The notes beneath the pieces were generated by a model. It made no database searches. It was given only the letters and a program-made list of their open reading frames with translations, and was not told the DNA's origin. Made by a program: the position numbers and the translations under genes. From assembly GCA_021234155.1 (NCBI GenBank), contig JAJEKV010000008.1, positions 17,274,006 through 17,338,005 on the forward strand: DNA of 64,000 bases, given 5' to 3'. Of this stretch, positions 13,765 through 25,370 are shown piece after piece; within the stretch, counting starts at the first letter, position 1; each line of letters opens with the position of its first letter. This DNA comes from Isoetes taiwanensis (Eukaryota > Streptophyta > Lycopodiopsida > Isoetales > Isoetaceae).

Positions 13765-13916
13765 ATTATTGTGGACGTGTGCAATGGGTTTAGAGCAAAT
13801 ATATGTCATAGAATATTATCAATAAAATTGTCTATTTCTATTTTATTTTCTAGATGAAGGTGCTAATTGCATGGGAGCATGTGGATGTTCATGTTCAAAT
13901 TAGTGTAGTTGTAGAT

Positions 13917-14085
13917 GTTGTTCCGTTAAAATATCTTCATGCCATAGTCCGTTATGTTAAAATTTTTAAGATAATGGATCCTACAAAATATATTGTTCAC
14001 GCCATAATAATTTGTTATGTTAAAATTTGTAATATAACGGATTCCGTTAAATATACCTTCACAACATGATCCGTTATGTTAACTC
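13917..14085. repeat. Degenerate tandem repeat around CCGTTATGTTAAAATT
   Basis: Three diverged units alternate a CCGTTA(TG)TTAAAAT-like block with a TTCA(C/T)GCCATA-like block at about 70-75 bp spacing. Alternate blocks are partly complementary, such as ATAACGGAT against ATCCGTTAT, so the array could also fold back. Confidence 0.5.
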
Positions 14086-15730
14086 TGTTTGGACTTTGAA
14101 ACAACCATATGTTTTAATCAACTGTATGCCTGTTTTAGCTGTGGACATTCAGAGTCTGCACTTGCTGAACTTGGGACACTCGACTTGTTAATGGGGCTTG
14201 GTTTCTCTAGAAGGGAGAAGCCAAAGATCTGTTGGATTTTTTCTTGCCCAGTCTTTATCTGGCCTTTGGGCAGTTGAGGCTCGCATCTCCGAATCACCCA
14301 ATTAAAACTTAAGGTATCGTGCAAAGGCTAAAAGCTAACTTAAAATGTCAATTTAGACCATTAAACCAATTCATAGTGAAATCATAGCAAAACTTTGACA
14401 TCATCTCATCAACAACAAAACATGACCAAATAAATCCTTAGAGACAATCAAAGATACTTTTATTGGTGCTTAGAAACAAATAAATAAATCGATAGAGACA
14501 ATCTAAGTAGAAAAATGTGATTATACAAAAAACAAATGCACTGCCTTCTAGTTTAATGCAGGCTTGGCAAGTTATCCTTGTTTAATAAGTGATGCTTTGG
14601 CCCCCGTTTTGCTGGTGAAAGTGTTCTTGATCACGATGGACTTGGTGTAGTCTTGACTGTGTTCTTGATCATGTGCTAGGAATGGCAGAAGGAAATCTTC
14701 TTCAAACACCCAAAATGAGAAAGCTTAAAGAATACAATGCTTTTTGCTTATATGGTTGCTACAAAATATGGTCGTGCAAATTCTAGTTAACAGTCGCTCT
14801 TTGGTCTACTCATGGAGTATTAGGACATTTCGCCTTCTTGTTTTCTTTCAGCAAACAATATAGTACAAAATGGTAGAATAATGCTTCTTCAATGACCAAT
14901 GATTTTTCGTTTTTCAAAAGACCCGAAGAACGTGCATCCGCCGATAAAGAGTACACAAGAAGAGGGACCAGATTCAAATGGATATATCCATCCCATCTCA
15001 TCATGGATTCAAGGCACCATGTGCTCACCTGCAAGGAGAATACATTAGATAAGTAATTCATGTTTGAACAAATTAATGAATTGTGCTAGATAGTTAAAGT
15101 CTTACCTTCTTCAATCCTTAATGTTGCAACTCAGCATCCATTAGCATGGATCTTAAGATGTCAGGATGTAGATGTAAGACAGCTTGTAGATCATAATGCA
15201 ATAATTGAAAAAGCAATGTCCTACGCCTGCGTATCGTAGACTCATCGTCCGAAGTTCAAATGCATGCATTTAAACTCAAAAATTTGTAGAAACAGAGAGG
15301 GGATTAAGGAAACCTCTTCACAACCAGAAGTTTCATAAAGTAGCATGCAATGGACCTTACATATGTTCATGGAGTTTAGCAGCTTTATTTATTGACCCCG
15401 CATATGACCAAGGAATTGTAAAACTATCCAAATATATCAAGTGATGTTAACTAAGAGAATAGGATCCATGAGAGAAACATAATGAATTGTATTCCCTGTT
15501 GTATAAAATTTCAACTACACATTCGTATGGGAAGCATGACACATATATCTACATATACTTGGAACTTGATTCAGCCATTGAGTATTTTCTCAGAAGACAA
15601 ACAACGTATATTCACTCACTGCTATTACACCTCTATAAATTTCTGGGCCAGACCCACTTTTTGCAGCAAAGACACTTGGAACGCTTGAGAAGCAGTTGTT
15701 TGGGTGTCCGCAATGACGAAAGCAGAATAA

Positions 15731-15799
15731 AGATAAGATAAGATAAGATAAGATAAGATAAGATAAGATAAGATAAGATAAGATAAGATAAGATAAGAT
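15731..15799. repeat. (AGATA)n microsatellite, about 14 units
   Basis: A pure pentanucleotide array about 69 bp long. No LINE 3' end flanks it, so it is listed as a simple microsatellite. Confidence 0.95.
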
Positions 15800-18566
15800 G
15801 AATTTTTACAGTCTTTTGGCAAAATATCTAGCTTTAACATTATATAATAGAATTCATACTTCCGGTGTGCTTAAGCTCAATCTCTGTTGGAGCTAGAGTC
15901 ACCGCAATCAAACATAAAAAAGGTTTAAGTCCGGCATTTCCTGTAGCAATCCATGCAAGAAGGGAAATTAGAGAATTTGCTACCGAACGACAAAATCAGA
16001 AGCGAACTTGCACCTATCTGCATATCTGCATGAGCTGTAAGCAAGGAAAATCATTACAAATTTTTATGAGCTTTTTATGAGCTTGAAGAACTATAAGCCC
16101 TACATGGCACACTAAAGATGACATGTTGCAGCAAAGGACTTGTTGCTCAAGCCTACAATTATTCCATCAATGGCAATGTGCAAAATATAGCATTCTCCTA
16201 GAAGTTCAGCTCATTAAACATCATGCCCTGAGCATAAATTGAATGTATACAAACCTCTTTTGCACTTTTAATTTTCCGTATACTTTGCATCACTACGATG
16301 GCACAAATCCTGCATCAAAAAAACCACTTAGACATGACTGATAAAGAAGGCAGCAAGTGAAGCCTTAAGCGAGATGCTACCACCAAAGAAGAAAATCGGG
16401 CAAACTAATCTGCAGAAAATTTGCTTCGAGAGTTTTCTTAAATACTTCTTGTAGACAAAAAGTGAGTACAGCAGCAACATGAATATGCACACATGTTGGC
16501 ACCGGGTAATCACAGACAGGTAAATTTTCATTAAAAAAAGAAGCAGAAGAAAGGTAATTTTCTGTTAAAAAAATGACCAGGAGAAACATTTATTGTTTTG
16601 ATCACAAATAAAGCTATGTATGATGATAGTGGAATTCAGTTATGTCATTAGAATGCTAAGATCAAAAAAGACGATTTTTTGAAAGACAATAGACTATTCC
16701 TCCAAAGACAAAGAATTCTTACCTCCACCGAAATCCTTTAGGAAGGAAATCTAAATACTTTAGGGAAGAAACCTAGCTCCGACTTGGTACGCCCCCTCTT
16801 GGTAATGCTGAGACAAACTGATACGTGAATATGGATATCAAATGTGAGATTAGATCAGCCAAATATAAACGATAGATCTTTAAGCTTAAATTCTTTTCTT
16901 GATGCAACCTAAAATGTCGGTTGAACCAAAAAGCAGAACCTTTACCAGATTCCTCTGTTGGAATGAAGACCTCTGTTTAGCAGAACCCTTCATTTGAAAT
17001 TGTTCTGCTTGAAAATGTTTAATATGCACATGGTTTGAAGGAACCTGCCAGCCCACACCAAAAGTTCCGACCCGTTGACTAAATATGTTGACTAAATATA
17101 ACGTTTGCAAAGGGTTTGTCAGCAAATAACCAATCCCAAATCTGTGATTGTTGTACGATGAGAAAAAGAACAGAGGATAAAGGGTAATGTGTATCTGGGT
17201 CTGGATTAAGGTTTGAAGGAAAATAAAGATGCTTATTCGGTGCTTAGGTATTAGAGTACAGTCACTTACCTCCACCGACACTACCTGCCGATATTCTATT
17301 TTGCTTTAACCCCTGTTTAGGATCATGATCAGTTAAACTGCCACAGAGATGTAAGAAAACGCAGAAAAAATCTTCAATATCCTTACTTGTAATAGAGGAA
17401 CCTCGAGCAGGAAACTTCTGCAGTTAGGGGATTCAATGGGCAGCTCTACCTCCAAAGCCCAAGATCCAGCTCTACCGTTTTGAAGCGCAAAATCTAGCCC
17501 TGCACGATTTGAGGGCTAGAAAGCGGAAATTTGAACAATGAATGAAAGAAACAATTCTGGAAATCACACCTTGCATTTGCTTCGGTTTTTTCATCTTGGG
17601 TTCACTGTGCAGGAGCAATCTGAAGCAGCAACTATTTCTCAAGATAACCCTTTCTTAATGTGGAGTAAAAGAATAAAATGGTATATATCGAACACTTCAG
17701 GAATCAAGATAACATTGTGTGCTTTGCCTACTCTTCTTCCGCATCAATATAACCAAAGCTCCATCTCCTTGACCTGCTGCAAATCGAGATGCAGCCAAAA
17801 GCACTACGTTTAATTTAATTCACAACTACAAAATTAGAAGCTAGAGAAGAACGAACCTGAGGAACCGAAGCTTGGACCATCTGGTAAGACGCCTCCTTTA
17901 GTTCAAACGTATCTGCATAAACAAAACTAAAGCACTAAGCATAAAAAACCTATCTAATCTAAGCAAAAGAAATTTTGGATGTAACTGCAAAATGAATAAG
18001 GCAATGCCATAGCACAACTCGCCGTCTTCAAATTTGCTTCTACCTTAAAAGAAATTGTCAAATGTGCTAAGCAAAAAGCCAGTTCCAATGATTCGGACTA
18101 TGGCGTTTCTCCAAGCTCCACACAATTGAAGTAGAAAGATCGTCTGCAAAGGCGTCTGCATCAAAAATCTGAGTCCTTCCCGTTGAAATCAAACTCTTTG
18201 AAAGAAAATGTGGGTCCATGCCTGCAAAAGCAAACCATTTGTCGCATGCAAAAATCAAGGAACAACAGAACTCTGAATGGATCGCAGCAAAAGAGTAACA
18301 GATTTAGCCTCTCTTCGCGTTCTTGATCTGCACCAATTACATCAAATGGGTCTTCGCCACTACAAAACGAAACAAAAGGAAAACAAAACCATGATTCTGG
18401 GGAAATATAACACGATTCAGAAGGATCGTTTGCTTTCCGCTAGAAATGGAGCTTTTACCTTCCGGCAGGTCCTTGCAGTCGCTCCTTCTACATCCTTGTA
18501 GGCGCTCCTTGCTCTACATTTTCAACCCATCTGTAACAATGTAGGGATCTGCATTTCAAATCCAAC
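15800..18566. other. Non-coding stretch
   Basis: No gene is supported. The 17415-17535 part is more GC-balanced and reads like a transcribed leader, with two AGCTCTACC repeats, but has no convincing frame. Introns or a UTR of an unrecognised minus-strand gene are possible. Confidence 0.4.
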
Positions 18567-18570
18567 CTAG

Positions 18571-18654
18571 CATTAAGAGCGAAATTCAAAATTCATATTC
18601 ATCCGCGTCGTGCATTAAGAGCAAAATTCAAAATTCCTGTTCATTTGCGTCCCG
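18571..18654. repeat. Tandem duplication, 42-bp unit x2
   Basis: Two adjacent units begin CATTAAGAGC(G/A)AAATTCAAA and differ at only a few bases. They lie directly upstream of the LINE ORF1 remnant and may be part of its 5' leader or the target flank. Confidence 0.85.
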
Positions 18655-18665
18655 CAGGGGGAGAG

Positions 18666-18699
18666 GGAACGCCGCATGCGGCGTAACATGCGGCGTTCC
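18666..18699. repeat. 13-bp inverted repeat spanning the ORF1 start codon
   Basis: GGAACGCCGCATG and its exact complement CATGCGGCGTTCC are separated by 8 bases. The inner part ACGCCGCATGCGGCGT is itself a perfect 16-bp palindrome. The ATG at 18676 is inside the stem, so the first codons read MRRNMRRS, a repeated MRR. In RNA this would be a stable GC hairpin over the start. Confidence 0.9.
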
Positions 18700-20016
18700 T
18701 TTGCACAATTCCCAACACCATCTAAAAATAAAAAAGAAGATGATTTGACATCCAGTGTGCAATCTGCTCATGTGTCTACTGCATTGAATATTATGGTACA
18801 GAATAACAAGAAAGAAGTGAGCTCGTATCTAAATGAGTTACAAGCACAAGATGATCGTATGGATGTTCAGTTGCCTCCTGAGGGTGTATTCTATGAGACA
18901 CAGCAGTGTTCAAATGCTTTTACACAGGCTGGCCTACCGGTTGTCGAAATTGATCATAATGCTCATTTGCAGTGTGTTCAAAACCTTGTGTCTCATGCAG
19001 TTGTTTGTCATTTCACTGGACAGTTTTTGGATCTCAGGAGAGTTGGATTCTGGCTAAAACATCACCTTCAGAGACTGGGTCTTCCTCACTATGCGTCTCT
19101 AAAAGTTTTGGATAAAGATAATAATTTCTTCCTGGTCATGTTTGACTCTTCACTTGCAGTTGACAGGCTTGTGGAGCGTGGTGTTGATCCTCTTTGGGGA
19201 CATTATCTTCTATATCAGGTGTATTCTCCTGGATTCTTGCCAAATAAATCTGGTGCATTGCGCATGCCTTGTTGGCTTGCCTTAGAGGATTTTCCACTAG
19301 AACTGCAAGTGTCTGATTTTATGATTGCTATTGCCAATGGATTGGGTATGCATCTTGCCCATTCTATTGTTAATGGTCCTTGAATTTGTGTATCTCTTCC
19401 TACTTGTGTTTCTATTCCTCAGTCAGTAGTGGTCAAAAGTGGCCCACTTTTTTTCAAGTACAAACTACATCTGCTTAATGGACCTGAGCTTGCCAAGATG
19501 TTTCCCAATGTTGAGGCTTTCGCTACTTACAGGTCTACGCATACTTTTGTCTCTACCTCTCCAATTGCTCCTATCCCTTGTCACATAGCAGCCACTTCAC
19601 TCGAATGTCGTGTTGTATCATCTTCTTCCTCATCTGCCTCTGCACTAGTTAATCCACCAGTATTACCAGCTCGTGTGCCTTCTTCTCTAGCTGTTTCTGC
19701 ACCATCGCCTTCTTCGAGTGTATCCCCATCTCAGTCCATATCAGTAGACCCTCTTAATGAGGATCAACACTCTCATCTTCTAGATATTGCTCACAAGCAA
19801 GAATTATTGGAAGAAGGATGGTCTACTCCACGCTTGAAGAAGCTTGCACGTCGCAAAAATAGCTCAGCTCCTCAATCTGCATTAGTTCAATCTGTAGCTC
19901 CAGTATCTGCTACAATTGTTACAGTGGATGTCCCTAATTCAGTGGCATTGAGACACCAGGGAGCAGATCAAGTTGCTGTTAATGATTCTATGGATGTGGA
20001 AGTTCGACCTGGTTAA
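18676..20016 (+). pseudogene. L1 ORF1-like protein with DUF4283-like domain, one internal stop
   Basis: The frame encodes 235 codons, stops at a TGA (19381-19383), and stays open in the same frame to 20016, about 446 codons in all. Residues about 100-235 fit the DUF4283 pattern of plant LINE ORF1 and related RNA-binding proteins: AVVCHFTGQFLDLRRVGFWL, then FLVMFDSS..VDRLVERG, then MPCWLALEDFPLELQ. The downstream half is Ser/Pro-rich. It ends with a basic EEGWSTPRLKKLARRK segment. The CCHC knuckle that often follows this domain is not visible. ORF1 proteins coat LINE RNA in the family at large. This copy needs readthrough of the TGA and is probably inactive. Confidence 0.7.
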
Positions 20017-20197
20017 AGTAACTTTTCTATAAATATGATTATATATTATTCTTCTCTTTGTAGGAGAAGAGAATAGTGTGAACTGCATTATACTGTCATG
20101 CTTAGATGGGTGGCCCTGCTCAGTTGGATCTGGTTGTCCACTGGGTTTTTATTCCTGTCTCTGCATTGTATACTTCGATCCTTCAAAAAAAAAAAAT

Positions 20198-20403
20198 AGT
20201 TGTATACTTCAATCCTAATTGAAGAGTTGAAAGTTGACCTCAATCTACATGGGGTTATTTGTAAGGGTCACTAATATTTGAGAGTTATTTGGGCATAAGT
20301 AGTTGTATACTTCGATCCTAATTGGAGTTATTGTTGAGAGTTAAAAAAGACTTCAATCTAGATGGAGTTCTTTGTAAGAGACTAACATTTGAGAGTAATT
20401 TGG
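20198..20403. repeat. Tandem duplication, about 103-bp unit x2, sharing the LINE tail motif
   Basis: Two adjacent units start AGTTGTATACTTC(A/G)ATCCT. The core TTGTATACTTCGATCC is also the last 16 bases or so of the LINE remnant (from 20166), just before its A run. The motif therefore occurs three times within 150 bp. Confidence 0.75.
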
Positions 20404-22274
20404 TTGTTGTAGATTGAACTTGCAAGCACCAAGTTAATCTGTCTAGCTCCTTCCAAAAAGGCCACTACATGACGCAAGGTAGAGATGTTAGATGTAAAGC
20501 TAACAATTTATTCACATTAGGCATGACAACATGCAAGTTGTTCAAATGCAAGGTATAATATTGTTATTCTCTCACGAAATTATTGCAAAATTAAAATCTA
20601 TATGAATTGTATTGTGCATCTAATTACTCTCAACAGAATATAAACCTTCTGAATGCAAGGGGCGTACAAACAAATCTCTTCCATTTTTCCAAATACACTC
20701 TTTTGACTCAACAATCATGAAAGCCCGATAATTATGACAGCCCAGGGATTTTTTTGCTATGGACTCTTTTGTGATCAATGATTTCATGCATCTCATTAAA
20801 AAAAAAGGGGGGGGCTGGCTAACCTTCTAAGAAAGAAGTCGACAAAGAAAATAGATTATACTTATAACGAATATCAACATATCAATAAAATACAAAGGCA
20901 CTTTACGCCTTAGGATCTGGCAGGTTTTTCTTCTTGTTATATGTGTTATATGCAGATTCAAAATTGCGACCATAGTACTCAGGATCCCTAATGCGTAAGA
21001 CCTGCGTAAGTTCAGTTGAATACAAAACCGGAGGGCAATTTAGGAAACTTGAAATGTTACATAAGGGTATACGTTGACCACGGCATTTAGTGAACTAATG
21101 AAAAATTAGAGGCATCCAAGAAAAGGCATTCAGTTGAATACAAAAACTCGAGGGCAGTTTGTGAAACTTAAAATGTTACAAACGGGTATACGTTGACCAC
21201 AGTGAAAATAATGAAAAATTAGAGGCATCCGGCAAAATTCGTTAAATCATAAGGGCATTTTATAATTTTTCCCAGCTTTATCAAGTTCCAAAAGATAATA
21301 AAACCACAACATAACATGACGAACTTGCAAAATGGAACTTGGACGCTTGGTCAAATGCAATTACAATACCCGAACGCATGGAATATGTGAGTGTTGGGAT
21401 TAACAAGCTGAGGCTGTATGCTTTGCTAGAGCGACACGAGCACATCTAGGCAACCACTTTTGCAAAATGCGGTTATGGACAAGGTTAGATGAACTGCTTA
21501 ATTGTTTGCTTGAAAATTTTAAACATGCTTCGACCTACACAATGCATCCAAAAGTCTTTACAAAGATGTATTGAGCTTGCTTAGCGACATTCATTGTTGC
21601 TAATAAAGCGGTCTATTGTTGGAAGGATAAACCAACCTCTTTGAATTTAGATCTACATTTAGATCATCAAAGCAGTCAGGCACTTCATGCTTCTATTAGC
21701 CCGAATTCTACAGCACATGCAATTCTAGTCTCCTGGTTGTATCCATTGGATTATTAGGTATTCAGTTTTCAAAGACTTGGTACGGTACTCATTTTTGAGA
21801 CCGTTTTACATCCTTCTATCTCACCAAGGATCTAGCTGGAAGATAAAACTGTATAAGCTGATCAAGGGATGCAGTACTTTTTACAACAATATCTAGTTAG
21901 CATAAGCATATGCACGTGTTTCCCTAAGCATGGTAAGAAAAGTTTTCTCCCAAAGATGTCAAAGCTCCCTCAACTATGTTCAACATCAGTTGAGGCTTTA
22001 TGTTACTCTCATAAGATGGAGTTCTTATCAATGAAGTTCTTGCCAAATTTCTTGGTTTTTAGAACCACTGCCTGCTGAAATGAGGTGAAGTTCTGCCTCT
22101 CGTTTATATATTCTGCATCGTCCTCTATCCAAGGCAGAATATTGGATAAGAGATGTGACTCCCAGAATCATGGGATTCTGCAGTGCATTGATCTAGATAT
22201 TCTTTACTAGGGCAGCCAAATACTCGCGAATAAAGCCTCGGGTTTGATCCTCGGAATGATTGGCATGATAATTT
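20404..22274. other. Non-coding stretch downstream of the pyruvate kinase gene
   Basis: No coding sequence is supported. It includes a tandem repeat at 21013-21231 and, on its right side, the 3' untranslated region of the minus-strand pyruvate kinase gene. I could not fix a polyadenylation site. Confidence 0.5.
21013..21231. repeat. Tandem duplication, 118-bp period x2
   Basis: Two copies begin CAGTTGAATACAAAA and each ends in an ATGAAAAATTAGAGGCATCC block. They share GGGTATACGTTGACCAC in the middle. The second copy has lost about 15 bases before the final block. Confidence 0.8.
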
Positions 22275-24138
22275 TCATGTTGCTTTCATAATTTTAATCA
22301 TGGAAGCGTGCCCTACGCGATGAAGAGCAACTACTGCATCATTGTGAGTGCATAGTCCTCTTTCTATGGCATGCTGGAGAGCTGCATTGATAATCTCATC
22401 AATCACATCAGCATCTGTGGTTCTTGGGGAACCTTCAGCAATGATAGGGATCAGGCCCCTACAAATTAGTCCATGCCTGGCAGGTTGTCTCTGAGCACAT
22501 GACCATGATAATTCTCCAGCTGTCCAGACAGGAATAGTCACAGAAAGTACAGGTACTGAAGGCCTAAACTTTGTCACCAACTTGGCTGTTCTACCAGATT
22601 GTGTCAATACCACAATCAAAGCAGCTTTTACTTTATACGCAGTGCCAACAGCACTTGATGCCAAGCTCTCCAAAGGAGACATGGGAAGAGGAATACGTCT
22701 GAAAATTGATTTGAAGACAGCTTCATAATCTATTGATGCCTCTGCTTCCAAACATATGCGTTGCATCACTTTTATTGCTATCTCTGGATAAGCTCCTGCA
22801 GCAGTTTCTCCACTGAGCATGACGCAATCTGTGCCATCAAGCACTGCATTTGCTACGTCAGTGCATTCTGCTCGCGTAGGCCTTGGTGACTTGATCATTG
22901 ACTCCAGCATTTGGGTTGCAGTTACCACTGGTTTGCCAGCCGCATTGCACTTGTATATCATCATCTTTTGTGCCAGAAATATTTTTTCAATTGGAATCTC
23001 CATGCCAAGATCACCTCTAGCCACCATAATAGCATCTGTCTCTTTTAATATATCATCAAAATTCTGAAGGCCTTCTTGGTTTTCCACCTAGAGCATATAT
23101 CGTCATCAGTATCTTTTAGGACGGGTGAAGGAAGTGAAAAGGTTGAGAGCTAACTTTTGAAATTATTTGGATAGTTCTTGCATGCTCCCCAAGAACTTCT
23201 CGAATGTTTATAATATCTTGGCCCTTCCGAACAAAAGAAGCTGCAATGAAGTCAATTTTATTAGGGATTCCCCATTTTAAGAAGTCTTCCTTGTCTTTCT
23301 CTGTGATAGTTGGAAGATCTACTATGACCCCAGGCAAATTGACGTTTTTCCTTTCACCTAATACTGCAGTATTTTCACAGCGGCATTTAACGGTGCCTGC
23401 AGATGCATCACAGGATACTACAGTCAACGTAATAGTGCCATCAGAGCATAGAATCTGGTTTCCAGGCTTTACGTCCTTCGTTAGCTTTTTATAGGACATA
23501 GCAATCATCTCAGAATCTCCCTTGTATTCATAGTCTGTTGTAATGCAAATTTCTTTGCCCTCAACAAGCTGAACAGATTTTCCATCTTTCAGCATTCCTG
23601 TACGTATCTCTGGACCCTGCATGAGTCAGGACTTGTGTTATTGATCCACATACTGTAAATAACATAGTGACACTGGAAAAATCGTTATGACTTATTGTTA
23701 ATATCATATATAAATAGATATATATAAATATTTCCAGATAACATTGCTGCTGATGACAGAAGCCAAATATTAATCTCGCCTTACAACTGGTTTTGAAGTT
23801 GAGAGACAAGTAATTGTTCTATGATTTGATAGCTATAAGAATGTAGGAAGAAAACTGTTACGAAGAGGAAACTGCACCTTGGTATCAAGCATAACTGCAC
23901 ACATTATTTGAGTGTTATTAATTGCTTTCTTCAAATTTTCCAGGGTTTCTTGATGGTACTCGTAGGATCCATGAGAGAAATTGAACCTCGCAACATTCAT
24001 GCCTCCTTTCAACATCTTTTCTAGCATTGGAACATCCCGCGACTTGGGACCAAGTGTGCAAATGATTTTTGTTTTTGGTGGTTGTCCTGATGCCGTAGGC
24101 TTCACATTCAGTATTGCATCCATGTCTAATTTCTCCAT
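22275..24138 (-). CDS. Pyruvate kinase, cytosolic plant type, three exons
   Basis: The enzyme converts phosphoenolpyruvate and ADP to pyruvate and ATP, the last step of glycolysis. Exons on the minus strand are 24138-23878, 23616-23155 and 23087-22275, with GT..AG introns in phase 0, giving 511 codons and a TGA stop. No transit peptide is visible, and the start MEKLDMDAIL aligns with cytosolic plant enzymes of about 510 residues. Visible signatures are NVARFNFSHG (residues 48-57), the active-site stretch IQIISKVENQEG with Lys241 at the exon 2/3 junction, ARGDLGMEIP (about 264-273), KSPRPTRAE and DGTDCVMLSGETAAGAYPE. No internal stop or missing key residue was seen, so it appears intact. The start is the first ATG after the 5' leader. 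Confidence 0.95.
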
Positions 24139-24964
24139 TGCAGATTACTGACAGTTCAGAAGTGGCTTCCTTGTCTCTTCAATGCCATTCATCTTGTAAA
24201 GGTCCCATTAGAACATTTATCATCTTCGCTATTTTCTAACCAAATACCAATAGAAGTTAGCTCATACTTCGGCACAAAATTTATTATAAAAAGACCTTAT
24301 TTATATACAAGATGCGAAAAGCTTTTCTGTTTTTGGCAGAACTTGGAACTTTTATAATGTGCGTAAGTGATTAACTCCTCCGCGATTAATCGTAAGTGAC
24401 ACTTTCAAAATGGAGAGTTTGGGAAGACATCCGGCACGTAACAAAAGATGCTGGAGATAGAAAAGAAATTAAGCATGGCGAGGGAGTTGAACTCTTAGAT
24501 ACATGGGCCACAGAAAGCCACAGATGCCTGAGTTGAACAAAAAGCTTAGTGGCTTTCAGTGGCTTTCCGGGAGACTATCAGGAATTGAACAAAAAGCTCA
24601 GTCATTGATAGCCCCAGATTGTGGTTAGAACATTGTCCAGGATTTACAGAATGGGCTGACAGTTTGGATTCTGTTCCTCAATAATTCTAATGTTTCTGAT
24701 TCTGATGCATTATTTAGGGCTGTGATAATGACAGTTTGGATTCTGTTCCTTCCTTTAATGAGGTTCTGGTGCAAGATAACATGCAGGTTGCAGATAAGGA
24801 TCTGTAGCTTGATGTTTGTCAAGCATATCGAAATGCAAGAACAATTTCAAGTAGGCTCTGATCTTCATTCACAATGGCTCCTTAAGTTTGGTTTGGGCAG
24901 GGTAAGCTCTGAGATGTCTTGAGATTCTTGCTATAGGTGCAGTTAGTGCCCACTGTAATTATGC
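24139..24964. other. Upstream region of the pyruvate kinase gene
   Basis: This holds the gene's 5' untranslated region and presumably its promoter. I could not identify a TATA box with confidence. A near-repeat around 24663-24748 contains ACAGTTTGGATTCTGTTCCT twice, about 75 bp apart. Confidence 0.5.
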
Positions 24965-24984
24965 TCTAATGGATCAAGTTCTTT

Positions 24985-25366
24985 CTTCTACTGATCCTAA
25001 AATGTTCAAGCAAGCTGCAACTGATCCTAAGTGGCTACAAGCACTGCAAGAGGAGAACAAAATATCATTCGGATGGCTCTGTTTTAAAATACAAAGCACG
25101 CTTAATCGCCAAGGGCTTACTCCAAAGGAAGGCTTAGATTATTCCATAGTCTTAAGGTTGTCTCCCATTATCTCCAAAGGTTGTCATTGCAGTTGCAGCT
25201 AAAAAAGTATATCAGATGGATCTAGAATGGATTTGAGTCAGCATTTTTAAAAGGGGATCTTGATGAGAAGATTTTTATGGATCAGCCACCTGAGGTTAAG
25301 GGGAAGGAGAAGTTGGTCTGCGAAGGCGTAAAACAGGCACCAAGGTGCTGATACGGGAAAATAAAC
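24985..25366 (+). pseudogene. Ty1/copia reverse transcriptase fragment
   Basis: The segment DPKMFKQAATDPKWLQALQEE matches the usual start of copia reverse transcriptase. In shifted frames it is followed by an ARLI(A)KG-like piece, then FLKGDLDEKIFMDQPPEVKG and KEKLVCEG, then KQAP and YGKI. This is the correct order for the N-terminal third of copia RT, with several frameshifts and an in-frame stop after MDLEWI. No LTR, integrase or RNase H is adjacent. It is an orphan scrap about 380 bp long. Confidence 0.75.
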
Positions 25367-25370
25367 ACAA

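Larger units (their letters stand above)
12061..15730. other. Non-coding stretch with small repeats
   Basis: No gene is supported. It holds a 17-bp hairpin at 13748 and a degenerate repeat cluster at about 13917-14085. The remaining frames are short and unmatched. Confidence 0.45.
18660..20196 (+). mobile_element. L1-type LINE remnant carrying ORF1 only, poly(A)-tailed
   Basis: An ORF1-like coding region (18676-20016) is followed by only about 170 bp and then a 12-base A run at 20185-20196. No endonuclease or reverse transcriptase sequence lies between ORF1 and the tail. This could be an internally deleted L1 or an ORF1-only element comparable in layout to mammalian half-L1s. I did not find a clean target duplication. 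The 5' limit is uncertain. Confidence 0.6.

Noticed and set aside
15625-15840. Frame encoding repeated SYLIL units
   Set aside because: It is the translation of the (AGATA)n microsatellite.
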